64,000 nt of DNA from Niastella yeongjuensis (GCF_900110245.1 NZ_FOCZ01000017.1:1-64000), one strand, 5' to 3'; counted from the first letter of the stretch, positions 8,801 through 18,232 are shown. Program-made: numbers and translations. The notes: generated by a model not told the origin, from the sequence alone.

Positions 8801-9282
8801 ACCTGGTCAGTTAATAGGGAACTGGTGTCCTGCATGGTCTCTGCGCCAAATATCTGTTTGGTTTCAAAAGCAAATTCGGTAAGCGCCTGCTGGCAAAAGC
8901 TATGGATAGTAAGTACAGCAGTTTCATCTAAGAAAAGCACGGCTTCTTTTAAACGTTGCTGTATTTCTTCGGCTCCCTCTTTAACAATAGCGTCCTGGAC
9001 CAGGCCGGCTATTAAAGTATCATCAATAGTGTCGCCCTGGCTTGCTTTAGCCGCATTTCTAATAAAAAGCCGGATGCGCGCTTCCAGTTCGGCAACTGCT
9101 GCCTTGGTAAAGGTCACCATCAAAATCTCTTTTACCGGAAGCTTTTCCTGCAGCACCAGCCGCAACACCATTATGGCAATGGAGTAGGTTTTACCGGTAC
9201 CGGCGCTGGCTTCAATTAAATTGCTCTTCTGCAAGGGAACATTGACCGCATCAAAAGCCAGGTAGTGGGTATGGGTTGACAT
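5821..9282 (-). CDS. recB: Exodeoxyribonuclease V beta subunit RecB
   Basis: RecB is the 3'-5' helicase and the nuclease subunit of RecBCD, which processes double-strand breaks. Helicase motifs of superfamily 1 are visible: Walker A EASAGTGKT (about residues 24-32), motif II VDEFQDTD, motif III GDPKQSIYAW, motif V TIHKSKGLEY and motif VI LLYVAITRA. The C-terminal RecB nuclease domain has GVINGKMDLFF, then DWKSN, a complete set of metal ligands. A longer frame begins at 9348, but the ATG at 9282 is preferred: it starts directly before the conserved N-terminus and leaves 11 nt after the recC stop rather than a 55-nt overlap. Length is 1153 aa, near the E. coli protein. It is the last gene of recD-recC-recB. 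Confidence 0.93.
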   Translation of the reverse strand: MSTHTHYLAFDAVNVPLQKSNLIEASAGTGKTYSIAIMVLRLVLQEKLPVKEILMVTFTKAAVAELEARIRLFIRNAAKASQGDTIDDTLIAGLVQDAIVKEGAEEIQQRLKEAVLFLDETAVLTIHSFCQQALTEFAFETKQIFGAETMQDTSSLLTDQVNQFWRTKITTLPVALLNCLLNANLSRKPLASILKEHLNGKKYMAYEEGKVYDCDDAIYDSWMKELKELNQKEEDLRAGLELYTSSDMPELKQICETNKTAKRYASEHIGSPKLFLEFIEEKRLRKYTNKGIPEYVISCFPHYLFELDKCEEALNAYNAKARDIINHLYCVAIQQASKGILDFKLGNNLLTFDDMIVNLHRAVVQEGNEKLIAGLRKKFKVVFVDEFQDTDRLQYDIFQKAFGLNHVLFYIGDPKQSIYAWRKADIFTYFEARKAVDRIYEMNVNHRSSVAFIAAMNEFFKIDDPFHFKDEQSTIEYIKVDTPSKNKKGELIKNGQAAVPISISHLSSKPAICEAVAAQIIELLGSNSYSIQKNGKPGKITPSDIGILVRTNKEGANIKAQLSRYGIPAVTIGDAKVLDSDEAEYVWYLLQAMEEPVKATINRALLSSFTRFTTTDVINLNEEKAIELFKGYKKTWEEDGIYTALMNFVADYRVRKTLLQGNTENGERIITNLFQLIELVHKVQTHKALSPLELIGWLKRAIDGMETEGDEYEQRIESDEEVVKIVTIHKSKGLEYNIVLAPFLDFVTENSFTTCSYRHPQTGEYFAAEKTYLTEEQKSWLQKQDEQENRRLLYVAITRAVYKCFIYKNTSTKNNKSSLAPFIEGCKNADPLLIETKDALPIPEREQNSQAEASQDLAGGRVVDNFSLVQNNWRKISYSSLAAKEGLSLKNTDNQYRDTYDQFVFSQLTKGVNTGNMLHYIFENINFTDNSKWGRVLEDAINQFAHRQRELYFPMLQQLLQVVLHTALQIGDTVFTLAEVAFPQRLHEFEFDFTVPAFYPRALNHLSDDTMLVTVKDLSEAEGVINGKMDLFFECQGKYFILDWKSNFLGSSLNDYSAEKITVAMNENNYHLQYLLYTLAAKKYLESRLGEGFDYERDFGGVVYLFVRGMRNDKRTGIFSTKPSVAQLEKLYGMLTTKWPLPSMPGHSMEHFF

Positions 9283-9293
9283 AAAACAGTTAT

Positions 9294-12200
9294 TTATTGA
9301 TAATAAGTTGGGAACATGCTGGTTAATGGAGTTAATAATATCTCGCAATTGGCTTTGAAGTCTTCAAAAGCGTCCTGGCCATTAAAAAAGCCATCGTAGT
9401 ATTCTTTCAAAATATATTTATCAGTGCAGGGAAACCGATAGTTGTGTATTTTGTCCCTGACAACATCTTGGAATCCCTTCATATCCAGTTGAGCCACTTT
9501 ATCCGGCTGGATCTTAAAATCAGGCCAAAAAGCAATAAGAGAGGAATGCCCCTGCTGATACAATTGTACCAGTGTTTGCAACCGTTGCATGGCCTCTTCT
9601 TTAGAAACCTGCGCTGCAGGATAAACATTTGCCTTTTGGGTCGAAATAAAATGCAGGCCATCTAATGCGCCCATTGCCCTTCCTGCAAGATATTGAATGC
9701 AGGCCTCTAATTGGTACTCATAATCATCTTTCGAAAAGCAAACAAACACGAGCTGATCATTGTACACATGCTGGATCGTACCGGTGATTTGAATGTTGTT
9801 TATAGTCAGTTGGACCGGGACCGTACTTGGTTCTGTTCCGGCCGTAATATTTTGAAAAATTTCTTTTACCGGACTGACGGCGATTTCTATATCCTGTAAG
9901 GTAATTTCAGCCATGTTCTTTAATGGCAATTGTCCCTGCTTCACCAGTCTTAGCTTATAGCCTTCCCGCTCTTGTTCGCTAAGCGTCAAAAGATCTTGCT
10001 TTAACGACCATTTCTGCAGGTTATCCAGGGCAAACAACTCGGTTTCGCTCAGCAAATCAGTATCCTCATCGTAGCGGATATGTAAGACATGGTTATAATA
10101 CGTTTTAAACGGATGTTTGAAAAAGGCAATTAAAGACCTTAAGCTGATCTCCTTTATCTTAACGGGTTCTGGCTGTTTATCCGGAACTATGAATTGAATG
10201 TCCTCACTTCCCTTTTCGATAAGATAATTGTAAAGACGATCGCTATCCAATGCATACCGGCTACTGAAACTGTGCAAGGGTTGGCGAACGACCATCAGTT
10301 CCCTTACATCTTCACTGCCTTCATAACGGGCATCGATATAATCCAGCAACTCATCCACTACGGCCGACGGGGGGAGGAATGAATTGTCCTTTACGCTTTG
10401 CCCCAGGTAACTGACATACAAATATTCTTTGGCAGAAAGGACCGTTTCCAGAAATAGGTGTTTATCGTTATCCTTCACATTGCGGTCGCCACGCTTCCAA
10501 TACTGTTGTATCAGATTAAAGCTGGCAGCGGTTTCTTTGCGGGGAAACTTGTCGAAATTTAGGCCTAGTAACGCAATTACCTTAAATGGAATACTGCGCA
10601 TGGGGATGAGCGAACAAAAAGTGATGCCGCCACCAACAAAGGAACCGCTGCGGGTATTGGATGATAAGGTTTGTATAAATTGATAGCAGAAAACTTCGTA
10701 GCTGAATCTTTCCGTTACAGTATTGCCGAGTGCAGCAAAGGCTTGTAGTTGTCTTAAAAGCATCTGGTAATCATCTTCCACTGCGTCTGCCGGTTCATAC
10801 ACCAGTGACTGAACTACGCTTTTCACGTACTCTACCCATTCCGTGATGGTTCTTACGGCTTTTCTTTTTTCGATGGTATCCATCAGCAATTGCACAAAAT
10901 GAGCAAAGCGGACCAGCTCTTTTGCATCGGATCCTTCCGCAATGTCCAACGGGAAAATGGTGTCACCATCAATAGCATATTCCTCCTCCCCACTCATACA
11001 AACGCCGTATACGATACGTTGAAGACCATACCGCCAGCTCACATAAACCGTATCATTTTCTTTATTGCCGTCAATGCCAAAACGGATATTGGCCATATCC
11101 ACTACTTTACGGATCAGCGAAATATTGGATAAGCCAAAACGCTTCCGGATTGAGGACGAGTCCAGCAACTGAACAATATTTTCCGCTTTAAAACTTTCTT
11201 CATTTAGTTCCAGGATCATTTTCAGTGCATGAATGATATTGTCGCTGTTAATATAACTTTCATCTACAATGGTATAATGGAATCGATACGGTGCATTTTC
11301 AAAAACAGCTTTAATGTAAGGCGCATAGGCGTCCACATCAGTTACCATTACGACAATATCACGCGGCGACAGCTTTTCTTTTTGCCGGTCTACCAGATGC
11401 ACCAAATAATTGTAAAGGGATTCCACTTCCCGGGCTATGGTATAGCAAGAATGAATGGTCACAGAACCATCGTTTATTTCACTTTGGCCAAGCATAGGCC
11501 TTTGACTTGTAGAACGGTTGTGAAAAATGTCCTGCTGTATTTTTTTTAACAGTGAATCTGAAGCCGGCTCATTTACCCCCGCTTCCATAAAACCATTCAA
11601 AAATTCATCGTGTTCAAACAGCAGACAGAAAGTGTCTTTAATCACCTTGCCCCATCCCGTTAACAAGACATTTCCAACAGTCAATTCTTGGGGTTTCGCC
11701 ACCCCCTTGTGTAATAAAACAGCCTGTTGTTTTTCATTCACCGTGTCGTACCAGTATTGCAAGGGCGCGGGATTGAGAAAATAAAAATGAATGTCAATAT
11801 GTACCGACAACTTCTTAAACAACTCAACGTGATAGGCGGTGAGAATGGAAATACCAAACACATGCACTTCAGGCAGTTGCCGCTGAAGTTCTTGTACGTT
11901 TTCAGGGTGTTGCAACATAGCAAGAATATCTGCGCCTAACCGGGTTTTATCCAGGAACTTTTCTCCTGCCAGCTGTTTTGCCCGTATCCAGATGTATGGC
12001 TGCCAGCCATCGTCTCCTACTGTCTGGAGGCCAATCTTATTCCACCCGCTTATAAGTTCCGGCCGGTAGATCTGGTACTGATCAAATAGATCTGATAGCT
12101 TTTCTGCCAGTGCCATTTGCTTTATGCCGTTACTCTCTTCGCCATCTTTATAATAAGCCGCAATGGCTGAAAACTTGTTGATAAAATCTGATTCCCCAAG

Positions 12201-12494
12201 AATTTTAAATAAAAGCCAACACAAATTACCAGCAGCATAAGTGCTTGTGTAGGCGCCCCCGAGGAAACCATACACTTTATGTAGTAAATCATTGGGTTTT
12301 AAAAAGCGGATGTTGGCGGCTATTTTGATCTCCTCGTCAGCCGCTACCTGAAGCTTCAGCCAGTTGTTCATCCCCTCTGTTTGAGTAACTACATAGTACG
12401 GCTGAAAGACGGTTAATTTTCGCTTTTTGAACTGTTGATTTAGTTGAACAGACAATTCTTCCAGTGAATTGGAAACGTTTAATTGCAGGGCCAT
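9294..12494 (-). CDS. recC: Exodeoxyribonuclease V gamma subunit RecC
   Basis: RecC is the scaffold and Chi-scanning subunit of RecBCD. The 1066-residue protein matches the family in length and layout: an N-terminal VTQTEGMNNWLKLQVA block (about 37-52, the inactive helicase-like start of the family), a central HSCYTIAREVESLYNYL block and ITFCSLIPMRSIPFKVIALL (about 630), and a C-terminal inactive nuclease-like domain. It shows no Walker A motif, as expected for RecC. It follows recD with 31 nt between and precedes recB by 11 nt, so the three are one transcription unit. Bacteroidota RecC is divergent, so the assignment rests as much on gene order as on motifs. Confidence 0.9.
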   Translation of the reverse strand: MALQLNVSNSLEELSVQLNQQFKKRKLTVFQPYYVVTQTEGMNNWLKLQVAADEEIKIAANIRFLKPNDLLHKVYGFLGGAYTSTYAAGNLCWLLFKILGESDFINKFSAIAAYYKDGEESNGIKQMALAEKLSDLFDQYQIYRPELISGWNKIGLQTVGDDGWQPYIWIRAKQLAGEKFLDKTRLGADILAMLQHPENVQELQRQLPEVHVFGISILTAYHVELFKKLSVHIDIHFYFLNPAPLQYWYDTVNEKQQAVLLHKGVAKPQELTVGNVLLTGWGKVIKDTFCLLFEHDEFLNGFMEAGVNEPASDSLLKKIQQDIFHNRSTSQRPMLGQSEINDGSVTIHSCYTIAREVESLYNYLVHLVDRQKEKLSPRDIVVMVTDVDAYAPYIKAVFENAPYRFHYTIVDESYINSDNIIHALKMILELNEESFKAENIVQLLDSSSIRKRFGLSNISLIRKVVDMANIRFGIDGNKENDTVYVSWRYGLQRIVYGVCMSGEEEYAIDGDTIFPLDIAEGSDAKELVRFAHFVQLLMDTIEKRKAVRTITEWVEYVKSVVQSLVYEPADAVEDDYQMLLRQLQAFAALGNTVTERFSYEVFCYQFIQTLSSNTRSGSFVGGGITFCSLIPMRSIPFKVIALLGLNFDKFPRKETAASFNLIQQYWKRGDRNVKDNDKHLFLETVLSAKEYLYVSYLGQSVKDNSFLPPSAVVDELLDYIDARYEGSEDVRELMVVRQPLHSFSSRYALDSDRLYNYLIEKGSEDIQFIVPDKQPEPVKIKEISLRSLIAFFKHPFKTYYNHVLHIRYDEDTDLLSETELFALDNLQKWSLKQDLLTLSEQEREGYKLRLVKQGQLPLKNMAEITLQDIEIAVSPVKEIFQNITAGTEPSTVPVQLTINNIQITGTIQHVYNDQLVFVCFSKDDYEYQLEACIQYLAGRAMGALDGLHFISTQKANVYPAAQVSKEEAMQRLQTLVQLYQQGHSSLIAFWPDFKIQPDKVAQLDMKGFQDVVRDKIHNYRFPCTDKYILKEYYDGFFNGQDAFEDFKANCEILLTPLTSMFPTYYQ

Positions 12495-12525
12495 AGCAAT
12501 TGGGCTGTTTGGGGTTATGATACGG

Positions 12526-14325
12526 TTAATTATGGAGAAAACGTTCTATGATCCCGGAACCTCTTTGTACACGGGTTCCGGCCGCTTTTAAAATGACATC
12601 TTCGGTTCCCTGTATGACGGCTTTCTTTTTAGCACGGGTAACCGCCGTGTACAATAGTTCACTGGTAAGTATAGGTATGTCGGGCGCATTGGGCAGCATC
12701 ACCAGCACCTGGTTAAATTCAGAACCCTGGCTTTTGTGAATGGTCATAGCAAATACGGTCTCCGTTTGGGCAATATATCCGGGCAATACGTGTTTTGGTT
12801 TTCCCTCCTTGTCTTCAAACCAGGCTCTCAACACGCCTTTGGCGTCATAGCGCAGAATACCAATATCACCATTGAAAAGCTCAAGATCATAATAGTTACG
12901 GGTAACAATTATGGGACGGTTTACGTACCATTCGCCAGTCTTTGCAATCAATCGTTTCCGGTGCAGGTAACTTTCAATTCGCTGGTTAATACTGTACACA
13001 CCCTGCTCTCCTTCACGTACGGCACACAGCACCCGCAGGTTATTTAGTTTATGCAGGGCCGCTATTACATCTGTTTCATGGATAAATTCTTCATAGCCAC
13101 TAATGAATCCCTCAAAGACCTCTTTGGAATAGGTCTCGTCTATGATGACCTGTTCATCAGCATCAGGCGCCAGAAATTCTTTAATGACAGCGCGTTTGTC
13201 GCCGATGACCGCCTTACTGAAACGGCCAATTCCTTCACTACCGCTAAAACGATGGCTGTGTTGCAGTTCAACAATGTGTTCAAAGAGCGGATGGTCGGAT
13301 ATGGCAATTTTACCGGCCTGAATTTGACGGTTTTTATCAGGGTTAAATGAATTAATTATTTCCGCTCTTTGTGCTGAAAATTGATTCAACGCCTTCTGCG
13401 CCTGACATAAATCGCCAAACAGGCTCCCCGCTTCCACCGACGCCAGTTGATCTTTATCGCCCAGCATAATTAAACGCGTACCATGGCCAATGGCATCCAG
13501 CAGCTTGGCAAACAAAGCCACGTCAATCATCGAGCTTTCATCTATGATAACCACGTCATAATTCAAGGGATTATCCTTGTTTTGCCGGAAGTGCGGGCTT
13601 TCCGGTATCGCCTTTAAAAGCCGGTGAATAGTAGAAGGTTCCAGTGATTGAAACAAGGCAGAAACATTCTTATCTATAGGAAGCTTTGCATTTTTAAGCG
13701 ATTCGGCCATGCGGGCAGCCGCCTTGCCGGTAGGTGCTGCCAGGGCTACTTTCAGTTGGGGATTGATGGCGTAAAGGAGCGCCAGAATTTTCGCTACTGT
13801 GGTCGTTTTTCCGGTGCCGGGCCCGCCTGTAATAATAGTAAAATTGTTCAACACGCCCGAAAGCGCGGCAGCGAACTGCCAATCCATATTTTGATCAGAT
13901 GACGCAGCAAGGTTATTTTGAGGCGCAAACAGTTTTTGGATCAGGTCTTTGTGCTTATTCAATTGATTCGTCCGGTTCAGGTATTCTTCCGCTTCAGATG
14001 CTATAAATGCATGGATGCGATCAAGAATAATACTTTCGTAGTTAAAATAGCGCTGCAAATACAACCGGTCGTTGTGTAAAACAAAAGGTTGTTTTCCGCC
14101 ATCCCTTTTTGTAACCAGTTTCTCTGCCGTCAGTTCGGTTCTGGGATCTGGTTCCTTTTCTATATCAAAGAAGGGAAGTTGCTTTATCTCTTTGGGTACA
14201 TCTTTTAAATGTAAACAGATATGCCCTTCATCCAACTTTTTAGATACGAGATAAGCATAAGGTTTCAGCGTTTCACTTTTAAAGAAAGAAGCAAATTGAT
14301 AGTGTATATCATTGACGGATTGCAT
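12526..14325 (-). CDS. recD: Exodeoxyribonuclease V alpha subunit RecD
   Basis: RecD is the 5'-3' helicase subunit of RecBCD. The 599-residue protein has Walker A GGPGTGKTT (about residues 167-175), Walker B VIIDESSMID, motif III LGDKDQLASVEAGSLFGD, motif V TIHKSQGSEF and motif VI LLYTAVTRA. The length matches E. coli RecD (608) rather than the longer RecD2. It is the first gene of recD-recC-recB, and no gene lies immediately upstream, so a promoter should be in 14,326-14,640, but I could not see a clear Bacteroidota consensus there. The position inside the tRNA-bounded region is unusual for a housekeeping repair operon. Confidence 0.94.
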   Translation of the reverse strand: MQSVNDIHYQFASFFKSETLKPYAYLVSKKLDEGHICLHLKDVPKEIKQLPFFDIEKEPDPRTELTAEKLVTKRDGGKQPFVLHNDRLYLQRYFNYESIILDRIHAFIASEAEEYLNRTNQLNKHKDLIQKLFAPQNNLAASSDQNMDWQFAAALSGVLNNFTIITGGPGTGKTTTVAKILALLYAINPQLKVALAAPTGKAAARMAESLKNAKLPIDKNVSALFQSLEPSTIHRLLKAIPESPHFRQNKDNPLNYDVVIIDESSMIDVALFAKLLDAIGHGTRLIMLGDKDQLASVEAGSLFGDLCQAQKALNQFSAQRAEIINSFNPDKNRQIQAGKIAISDHPLFEHIVELQHSHRFSGSEGIGRFSKAVIGDKRAVIKEFLAPDADEQVIIDETYSKEVFEGFISGYEEFIHETDVIAALHKLNNLRVLCAVREGEQGVYSINQRIESYLHRKRLIAKTGEWYVNRPIIVTRNYYDLELFNGDIGILRYDAKGVLRAWFEDKEGKPKHVLPGYIAQTETVFAMTIHKSQGSEFNQVLVMLPNAPDIPILTSELLYTAVTRAKKKAVIQGTEDVILKAAGTRVQRGSGIIERFLHN

Positions 14326-14639
14326 AAGCCTGTTGGGTTAGGATTGGAGAATTGATTTCGATTTGACAAAAAGCTGATTGCCATTCATACCGAGATAGGA
14401 AGATGAACATGTAATGAGTAATGATTTATTTCAACTGATAAACGCTGATAAATCTCGCCTGAAGTTGACAATGCAGAGAGGTACTACTTTTGAAGTATTA
14501 TTAAAAATGGTCATATCGGGGTAGTTTCGGTCGCAAAAGATAATGAAATAATTAATATATCCAATGACTAAGAACTGGTTACATAGATTGTTTTTCCATA
14601 CTCTTAGATGAGCTAACAATTTTTAAAGGAAAGGTTCAA
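14326..14639. other. Non-coding gap upstream of recD
   Basis: No supported gene. A 62-codon frame on the minus strand (14,431-14,619) has no recognisable features. No copy of the tRNA att core was found. Confidence 0.4.
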
Positions 14640-14850
14640 GGCTTTAGGCTCCCACTTAAGGTTGGCCAGGCATATTCGTTCATTGGCTAACACCAATTCC
14701 AGTAAATGAAATAAGAATTCATCGGTGGCAAGCACTAAGGTTTTGGTCCATTCTTTGTTGTCCCATATTTTTCTGTCTCTTATTTTCAATTTTTCTGCGC
14801 GTTCAATTAGATCAGTTTTTTCATCTTTTATCAGCTGATGAAATTAATTG
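14640..14850 (-). pseudogene. Integrase fragment, SAM-like domain region
   Basis: The minus-strand reading is open across this stretch and gives IKDEKTDLIERAEK, then RKIWDNKEWTKTLVLATDEF and LVLANER. This is closely similar to about residues 160-225 of the integrase at 16,642-18,165 (IKEEKADLIKRAEK, RKIWDNKEWTKTIVVATDEF, LVLANER). Similarity ends abruptly on both sides, and neither the start nor the catalytic domain is present, so it is a truncated copy of a related integrase gene. Its preserved frame indicates a more recent event than the fragment near 4,575. Confidence 0.8.
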
Positions 14851-15120
14851 AATTATGGCAGGGTGCACATCTTAGTTTAAGAAGTTGATTTATATCAATA
14901 TAGAAATAGACCCGGCCTGCCCTGGAGGGAAGGGGAATCTCCTTTACAATTTGATTTACCTTTGAACAAATCCAGTATAATATAAGTTGTCAAAGTCGTG
15001 TGGCAGCTTGGCGCCACTATTGCGCACAGAGTTGGGCTTCTTCTTCAAAAACTTATTACAAAAAAATTGTAGCATTCAAGTTGCCTTAGCTTATGGGAAC
15101 TGGTAAATGCAAACATTATA
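14851..15120. other. Non-coding gap between integrase fragment and integrase
   Basis: No gene or clear signal seen. The stretch is AT-rich, and the downstream gene on the minus strand ends at 15,121. Confidence 0.35.
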
Positions 15121-16417
15121 TTAATTATTCCTGTCCTTTCCCTCACTTTCCATCCCCGCCAGCTTCTCCTTCAATACTTTCATATTCTGGCTTACTTTCT
15201 TCTGACTAACCTTAGCATATATCTGTGTTGTGCGGATGTTTCTATGACCTAACAAATAGCTAACTGTTTCAATAGGTACATCTTGCTCTAGCAAAATAGT
15301 AGTAGCAAACGTGTGGCGTGCCATATGGGTGATAAGATATTTTTTAATACCGCATAGCCGGGCTATTTCTTTTAGATAGCTGTTATAGCACTGGTTTGTA
15401 TTTACCGGCAGTAAACGATTCTTTCTATGGCACCAGAGGTGGTTTTTGTACTTTTCAACAATCTCTAACGCGATAGGAAGTAGCGGGACCTTTTCCGGTG
15501 ATGCAGTCTTTTTTCGGTCGATGGCAATCCATTTTTCTCCGTCAATGCCTGTCACAATGTTATCTGGTGTCAGGTTGTAAACGTCCTGGTAGGCAAACCC
15601 GGTATAACAGGAAAACAGAAACACATCCCTTACCTCGGTTAATCGTTCAATAGTAAACTCCTTTTGATATAGTGTCATTACTTCTTGCATTGTCAGCCTT
15701 TCTCGCGATGGTTCTATATATGTGCATTTAAACTGCCTAACCGGGTTCGTTTCTAACCAGCTCTGTTCAACCGAAAATTTCGCTAATCGTTTCAGTATAC
15801 GGATATACTTCATGGCGGTATTGTTACATCCCTTTTCGTGGGTAACTAAAAAATGCTCAAAGTCTCCGGCAAAGGCTGGTTTTATCTCCTTTAGCTGTTT
15901 ATCCGATACTTTGAACTGATGTTTCAGAAACAGCTTTAATTTTTCGCGGGTGGTATGTATGCATTTTAGACTGTGTTTCGATTTCTGCCCCCTGGCCACT
16001 TTTTCGGCAAACCGGTCATAATAAATATCCATTGCTTCCAACAATGTCTTCCTGCTTTCGTCAACGCCCAGGTACAGATTCTTTAATATTTCCACCGTTA
16101 CGGGTTTGCCCAGCGCTTCCAGTTGCAGGTGTTTTTTATGCATATCTCCTTTAATAAGCGCCAATCGCCGATTAATAAACTGCGCCTCTTCCGTCTTCCC
16201 TTTTAACAAATTGGCCTTTGACATCCCACAACTTAGACTCTATATGCAAATTTGTTGATAATTCAACCCTCTTCTGCCGAATGGTGAATCGTACATAGAT
16301 GGTAGGTTTACCCTTTGGGGAGCGTTTCCGGTACAGCCGGAACAAGATGAACAAGTTTTGACTTCCCTTACTCATACAATCACTTTTTGTTAACCGAATA
16401 TTGTTTCCTTCGCTCAA
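15121..16417 (-). pseudogene. Tyrosine recombinase (integrase), split by a single-base frameshift
   Basis: Two overlapping frames make one integrase of about 430 residues. The first (ATG at 16,417, 81 codons) carries the Arm-DNA-binding domain (RKRSPKGKPTIYVRF, RVELSTNLHIESKLWD). The second (15,121 to 16,224) holds the SAM-like and catalytic domains, with Arg in EVRDVFLFSCYTG, HMARH as the HxxR box, LLGH and the nucleophile Tyr in TQIYAKV. The frames join at GTTAAAAGGGAAGAC near 16,195: removing one A from AAAA gives a continuous VKGKTEEAQF. Either the gene is inactive, it is read by slippage on the A run, or the base is a sequencing error. The catalytic residues are all intact, which suggests recent loss. 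It lies about 220 nt downstream of the second integrase and on the same strand. Confidence 0.8.
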
Positions 16418-16641
16418 GTCTCCATTTCACTACTTCAATCCGGTGGAATCCAGTATCAGTAAGGCTTTCAGAACTACGAGAGGGGCAAAATAAGGACTTC
16501 TCTTTTTCGCCTTGTCTCCCTTCCAAAGAGATTGTATAAATGTGCCACTATTCGTCAGCGCGTTTTAGTGTTATTGTGAGTTATAGCATATTGATTATCA
16601 ATACCAGAATATCCGAAGACCGTCAAGATATCAATGCCACT

Positions 16642-18165
16642 TCACTTTTTTTTAATAGAAATTATCTTAGCTCCATCTTCTGAATCATTGGTCTTCCTCG
16701 CAAGCGGCCCATCTTCAGCGTATAACTTATCTTCCACCATTTTCATACTACTACTGATTGTTTTCTTAGTGGGTTTAACATAGGTATTGATCGATCTTCC
16801 GTCTTTTTGACCCAATAAGGTACCTATTATTTTTAATTCAACTCCATTGGCATGAGCTATTTCGTTAGCAAAAAAATATCTGGCCTGATGGCAATTACTC
16901 ATGCACACTATGCCAGTTTTTTCACCAATTACTTTAAGGCTTCTGTTATAATACTGGTTTGAAGGCACCCATAAACATTTGTTCTTTCTTACGCAATGCG
17001 GATTACTTTTGAATCTTTCCAATATTTCGACGCAAATGGGCAGCAATGGCAGTGTTTCGGAAACTGACGTTTTTTGGCGACGCTGGTCAATCCAGGTTTT
17101 ATCATCGATTCCAGTAACAAGATGCTCAGGCTTTAGCTTATATAGTTCCGCGTATGATAGTCCGGCAAAAGACTGAAAGACAAAAACATCCCGGATCTGA
17201 GATAGTTCTTGTTCTTTGAAATCAAAGTGTATTAAATGTAACATCTCCGCCATAGTAGGCCAGATCTTACCATCAGGTTCTTTATAATTCCATGTAAACA
17301 AGGTAAAGACGTTGGTCGTTATCCAGCCATGGGCAACAGCTCTATCAATAATCTCTTTTATAATCTGCACGTACTTCCAAACTGTATTGTGCGAATTTTT
17401 ATGTTTGATAATGATATGCTTTGTAAACTCTGAAATAAAGGAGTATTCTAAATCAGAAAGGACTAGATCCTCTTTGGTATAGCGATGATCCATAAATTCC
17501 TGAAGCCTGGATTTTGCGGTAATCAGTTTACAAAAGGTTGGCCAGGCACGTTCGTTGGCCAAGACTAACTCCAGGAAATGAAATAAGAATTCATCGGTGG
17601 CGACCACTATAGTTTTGGTCCATTCTTTATTGTCCCATATTTTTCGGCCTCTTAATATCAATTTTTCCGCGCGCTTAATTAAATCAGCTTTTTCCTCCTT
17701 AATTAGTTCTTGCTGTGAAGGACGTATTACGTCCTTTTTACCAAACAATTCTGCATTGCGTTGATACTTAATAGTATCTTTTATCAATTCATCTAACGCT
17801 ATACTGAATGCGGTATTTTCTTTTCGTTCCGTGATTTGACGATGTCCATTGATCGGGCTTTTATAAGATTCTAAAACCTGTTTGGGAACCGCAAGTCCGT
17901 TTTTGGCCGTAACGAGGTCAAAATGGCGTTCAAGGTCAGTTTTCATCTGCCTTAGCTTTTTATTGATCTTTGTATGATCGGGGCAGGTAGACAGCACTAT
18001 TTTTTTATCACTTTCCCAATCATCATATTTAATATAACAGCCTGTTGAAATCTCATCGCTTAGGCCGTCAATAGTAACCCTGCAATACAATGGCAGCAGA
18101 CCTTTTTTATTAAGCTTTTTCGTTTTTCGATAAAATAAAATCGACAGGCTTTGATTGACTTGCAT
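16642..18165 (-). CDS. Tyrosine-type site-specific recombinase (integrase)
   Basis: A 507-residue phage-type integrase. It has an N-terminal Arm-DNA-binding domain (about residues 8-95), a SAM-like core-binding domain (about 220-320) and a C-terminal catalytic domain. Catalytic residues seen are Arg in IRDVFVFQSFAG, the HQAR box in NCHQARYFF, and Tyr in INTYVKP. Where most members have LGH, this protein has LGQ, so the third basic or aromatic position is Gln, which may lower activity. It starts 232 nt from the tRNA-Arg 3' end, the classic place for an integrase using that tRNA as attachment site. It is related to both integrase fragments in the region. It is the best candidate for the enzyme that made the 21-nt att duplication. 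Confidence 0.92.
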   Translation of the reverse strand: MQVNQSLSILFYRKTKKLNKKGLLPLYCRVTIDGLSDEISTGCYIKYDDWESDKKIVLSTCPDHTKINKKLRQMKTDLERHFDLVTAKNGLAVPKQVLESYKSPINGHRQITERKENTAFSIALDELIKDTIKYQRNAELFGKKDVIRPSQQELIKEEKADLIKRAEKLILRGRKIWDNKEWTKTIVVATDEFLFHFLELVLANERAWPTFCKLITAKSRLQEFMDHRYTKEDLVLSDLEYSFISEFTKHIIIKHKNSHNTVWKYVQIIKEIIDRAVAHGWITTNVFTLFTWNYKEPDGKIWPTMAEMLHLIHFDFKEQELSQIRDVFVFQSFAGLSYAELYKLKPEHLVTGIDDKTWIDQRRQKTSVSETLPLLPICVEILERFKSNPHCVRKNKCLWVPSNQYYNRSLKVIGEKTGIVCMSNCHQARYFFANEIAHANGVELKIIGTLLGQKDGRSINTYVKPTKKTISSSMKMVEDKLYAEDGPLARKTNDSEDGAKIISIKKK

Positions 18166-18232
18166 GTCTGGTAGATTTAAGATTTTTTAGAAATCTCTTT
18201 TAAGTTGCTTTAAAACAAACAGCCTGCATAAC

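Noticed and set aside
14431-14619. 62-codon minus-strand frame upstream of recD
   Set aside because: No family resemblance, no start signal, and a composition like the surrounding non-coding DNA.
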